Source: Liolophura sinensis
Lineage: Eukaryota; Mollusca; Polyplacophora; Chitonida; Chitonidae
Reading direction: 5' to 3'
DNA: 64,000 nucleotides
NCBI RefSeq assembly: GCF_032854445.1
Contig: NC_088300.1
Location: forward strand, 31,413,608-31,477,607
Position 1 is the first letter of the stretch, and every line of letters starts with the position of its first letter. Shown in pieces: positions 61,243 to 64,000 of this stretch. The notes beneath the pieces are model-generated. The model did not search any database and was not told the DNA's origin. It saw only the letters and a list, made by a program, of their open reading frames with translations. A program made the translations under genes and the position numbers.

Positions 61243-61415
61243 TCGTGTTCGAATCCAGCTATTGCTGCGGTTTCGGCTGTGGCTTTTAGAAGTTTGTCAG
61301 GTTCCTGTCGAAGGCCGGTGGTTTACTCCAACTAGGCGTCCTTATTTCCTCTAACCTTAGACCTGACCATCTTCAGATAAGTGAATAATTCTTGATCAAT
61401 CAATCAATCAATTAA
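61243..61415 (+). mobile_element. SINE relative with box B-like motif
   Basis: GTGTTCGAATCCAGCT (box B-like) is followed by a GTCAGGTTCCTGTCGAAGGC core similar to 3600-3700 in reverse, and by AATAATTCTTGATCAATCAA. Confidence 0.6.
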
Positions 61416-61659
61416 TCCTCAATGTATAGAAAGTGTTCTTGTGCCCGTTTTACTGCAATAATAAACAACCTCTAGGCTGGCTTTAAGCTGTATATATATC
61501 TGAACCCAGGACATCCCCCATTCGTGTAAAAACAAGAAACTCAGACTCCTCTTCCGTTGTCTCTAAATGCATATGTTCTGCGACATCAACGAAATATAAA
61601 CTCCAATTTTTGCTTTACAAGTAGATTTTTCACATCAATCACCAGTTAATTATCTAAGG

Positions 61660-61755
61660 GCCGATTGTCGTGGGTTTCCGCCGGGCTATAGCCGCTTTCC
61701 TCCGACCATACAGTATATTCTGGCCGCCGTCGTATGTAAGTGAAATATTCTTGAA
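61660..61755 (+). mobile_element. SINE family A core
   Basis: GTCGTGGGTTTCCGCCGGGC, GCTTTCCTCCGACCATACAG and CTGGCCGCCGTCGTATGTAA are present, running into a TA microsatellite. Confidence 0.8.
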
Positions 61756-61780
61756 TACTATATATATATATATATATATC
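61756..61780. repeat. (TA)n at a SINE 3' end
   Basis: The SINE core ends in TTCTTGAATAC and runs directly into (TA)n, which replaces the usual A-rich tail. Confidence 0.85.
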
Positions 61781-63441
61781 ACTACACTCACTACACTTGA
61801 CCATCAGATCGCACGTTGGAATGTGATTTGCATTGTCATGAAGGTGAAGTTCTATCCGGTACGTATTATATAGCCGACGCTTTTCACATCCTCACTCATA
61901 TGCATTGTATCTTTCTCTGAGATAATTAGACAGGGACTAACCCATACTCTGTGTATGCCTGTACACATTTGTGAAATCCTGAAACAAAACTCCAGTTCCT
62001 GATGTCAACGGTCTATTGCCATACTTGTGAAAACAACAATTACAATGCTATGTGATATGAGAAATGTGATGTACGTCACCCAAATTACATGTTCACGTCA
62101 CCTATATATGCAATCCACTACCACTTCCGTGTGTCTTGTACACACGCTTACATCACGTGTAGTGTGTATACAATGCTAGTTTTTGGGTTGCCTTATACAT
62201 ACTTGAATATTATACCGAAAGTGTCCATGGTGGCCACTGTATATTTGCAATCTGTATATCGGAGTTATGAGATCGAACTCAGAAAGAGCCAGGGAGTCCC
62301 TATTTCCAGTGAAAAATTTTAGACTTCATGCACGTGGTCTTTTCGATTTCGAAAAGCACAATAAAACTTCGAGTTAAAGTTTTCTACATTTACTTCCTAA
62401 TGTGTACCAAAATATAGCCTATAGGGGCTTTTTAACGCAGAAAATGTTTCCACACGTATGATACACGTCAAAGGAGTGACGGTCAAAGAGACTTATAGGT
62501 CGCAATCACCAACCAAAATAAATAAATAAAAAAGTAAAGAAAATCTGGAAAAAAAAAACAGGTGATTATTTGTTCATGTGTTATGAATGTTCTTTAACAT
62601 AATCACTAGGATCAGTATAGAACTAGACAAGCATACATCAAGCGGACTTAGTCGAGATTTAAGCTATGCTTTGGGTGCATGTGTTATTGACGTCGTTATT
62701 CTACACGCTTTGGTTTCGTCGTGTACATCATCATTATGAATCTAAAATGGTAAGTTACACTTCCAAAACGTTCTGATGTGATCATTTATTCGACAAATTC
62801 AGTCTACACTGTCAAAGATTGACAGTATGAATTTTGTTGTTTTGAGAGACGATAACGACATCTTTACCTTGCTACACTGAATCAAATATCAGATGATCCA
62901 TTAAATCATGGTCATTTGGACAACCTGTCACAAAATTTAACCCGAGCTTCGCTTAGTCCACGGCTTAGTCTCTTCGCCAAACAAATTAATCTCCCACCCA
63001 TCTCACACAAATATACCAACATGACAGATTCGCATATCCTTTTTTCGCCTGTATGCCTCTCAGTTATATTTAAATAGCCGTATTTTCTTTGACCCTTCAC
63101 ATTTTACTGCATGTCTAATTATCACGTGGCATTGCGCAATACATTGTCCAACGCAAAACGTTTTAAAGCCACATTCATGTATACCATATGTTAACACGTA
63201 GTGTTGCTTGACAGTGAGTTGAAATAAAGATCTGTATTATGTATTGACTGATCAGTATATCGCAATATTTGTTCAGACGAACAGATTTGTCGCGAGCGAC
63301 GTCTTTTTCTCAGGTGAATAGTGTGGATGGTTGTCGTCCATGTACAAAGATATAGGCGTGGCAAGGAGGGGCTACGTGTATATACACTCCATGCCGATGT
63401 ATGTATTACGAACGCACGCGTATAGATATTGACACCTCTAC
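61781..63441. other. Intergenic; no gene seen
   Basis: Only short featureless ORFs (62089-62322, 62912-63100) and an A-rich patch near 62520-62560. Confidence 0.55.
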
Positions 63442-63449
63442 GATGTCAC

Positions 63450-63476
63450 GGGGTGGGGGGGTGGGGGTTGGGGGGG
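63450..63476 (+). other. G-quadruplex motif next to a SINE 5' end
   Basis: G-runs of four, seven, five and seven separated by one or two T, directly before the SINE head. Confidence 0.75.
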
Positions 63477-63657
63477 CTGTGTGGCTCAGTTGGTTAGCGC
63501 GCTAGCGCAGCGCAATGACCCAGGAGTCTTTCACCAATGCGATCGCTCTGAGTTTAAGTCCAGCTTATGCTGGCTTCTTGCATGGTCATGGGTTTCCACC
63601 AGGACTCTTGTGTAAGGCGTAAAACACCAATCAAATAAATAAAATAAATCAATAAAT
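63477..63657 (+). mobile_element. SINE family A with tRNA-like head
   Basis: Box A TGGCTCAGTTGG (63482-63493) and box B-like GAGTTTAAGTCC (63550-63561) are followed by GTCATGGGTTTCCACC and a GGCGTAAAACACCAATCAAA tail. GATGTCAC at 63442-63449 and 63658-63665 may be the target-site duplication, with a 27-bp G-rich stretch between it and the head. Confidence 0.88.
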
Positions 63658-64000
63658 GATGTCACAGACCGGGCGATTGAAACTGGCTTTCCTCGTGTAG
63701 TCATCGTCAATCGTGGGCTAGCCTATATTAAGTATAATAATTGCACTCCAAATTCGGCCAAACATTTTTCATGCTCATTAAACAGATACAAGGTGGATTT
63801 CACGGGTTACTTGTGATCATTTGTCAGGTATGACATTGTCGCCACTGCTCAGGTTTTACTCCTGTAGTCTTTTTACTGCATTGTCTACACCGAAACGTCA
63901 CGGTATAGAGAATAAATTATGTCATCCATAGAATCTGCAGTATTTAATATTCACCATCTCAGTTTCTAATTGTTAATCGAACAAGTCTTGCAAATTTGAA

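Noticed and set aside
63477-63561. tRNA gene
   Set aside because: A and B boxes are embedded in a SINE with a known core and tail.

Overview
The window is eukaryotic, AT-rich and gene-poor. It fits a lophotrochozoan animal, most likely a mollusc. The reasons are spliced exons with GT/AG borders, a metazoan dual-specificity phosphatase gene, many tRNA-derived SINE copies ending in short CAATCAAATAAATA-like tails (a style I know from molluscan genomes), microsatellites, and a Ty3/gypsy-class LTR retrotransposon. The species cannot be named from the sequence.

Layout. Positions 1-34015 hold no protein gene I can support. They contain degraded and fresh SINE copies (two with perfect 13-bp target-site duplications, at 14395-14749 and 30089-30237), a 230-270 bp dispersed repeat carrying a CRE palindrome (three copies before 5200), a TA/GA microsatellite (8540-8648), a roughly 21-bp-period minisatellite (13686-14130) that mimics coding sequence, and an 80-bp tandem duplication (29676-29835). 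Positions 34016-41765 are one minus-strand LTR retrotransposon. It has two 854-bp LTRs that I read as identical, a 4-bp flanking repeat, and gag, pol and a third membrane-protein ORF; a 200-N assembly gap interrupts pol. Positions 41766-53595 are again intergenic, with SINEs and two related tandem arrays (74-bp and 59-bp periods). Positions 53596 to about 59850 carry a minus-strand MAP-kinase phosphatase gene of the DUSP10/MKP5 type. Its four coding exons join cleanly in phase 1, and a TATA-type promoter lies at its 5' end. Upstream of it, 59900-60104 holds CRE-like sites and a MEF2 site. The rest, to 64000, is intergenic and ends in a tRNA-headed SINE.

How the parts work. DUSP10-type phosphatases inactivate p38 and JNK. 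ATF/CREB and MEF2 factors act downstream of those kinases, so the promoter motifs suggest a negative-feedback loop (inference). The retrotransposon is the most unusual object. Gag and pol share one frame, separated only by a UAG codon followed by G, which suggests stop-codon readthrough. Pol ends in a chromodomain. A pyrimidine tract and AG precede the membrane ORF, and the LTR contains a sense ORF ending at a consensus splice donor, which suggests spliced expression. Identical LTRs imply a very recent insertion.
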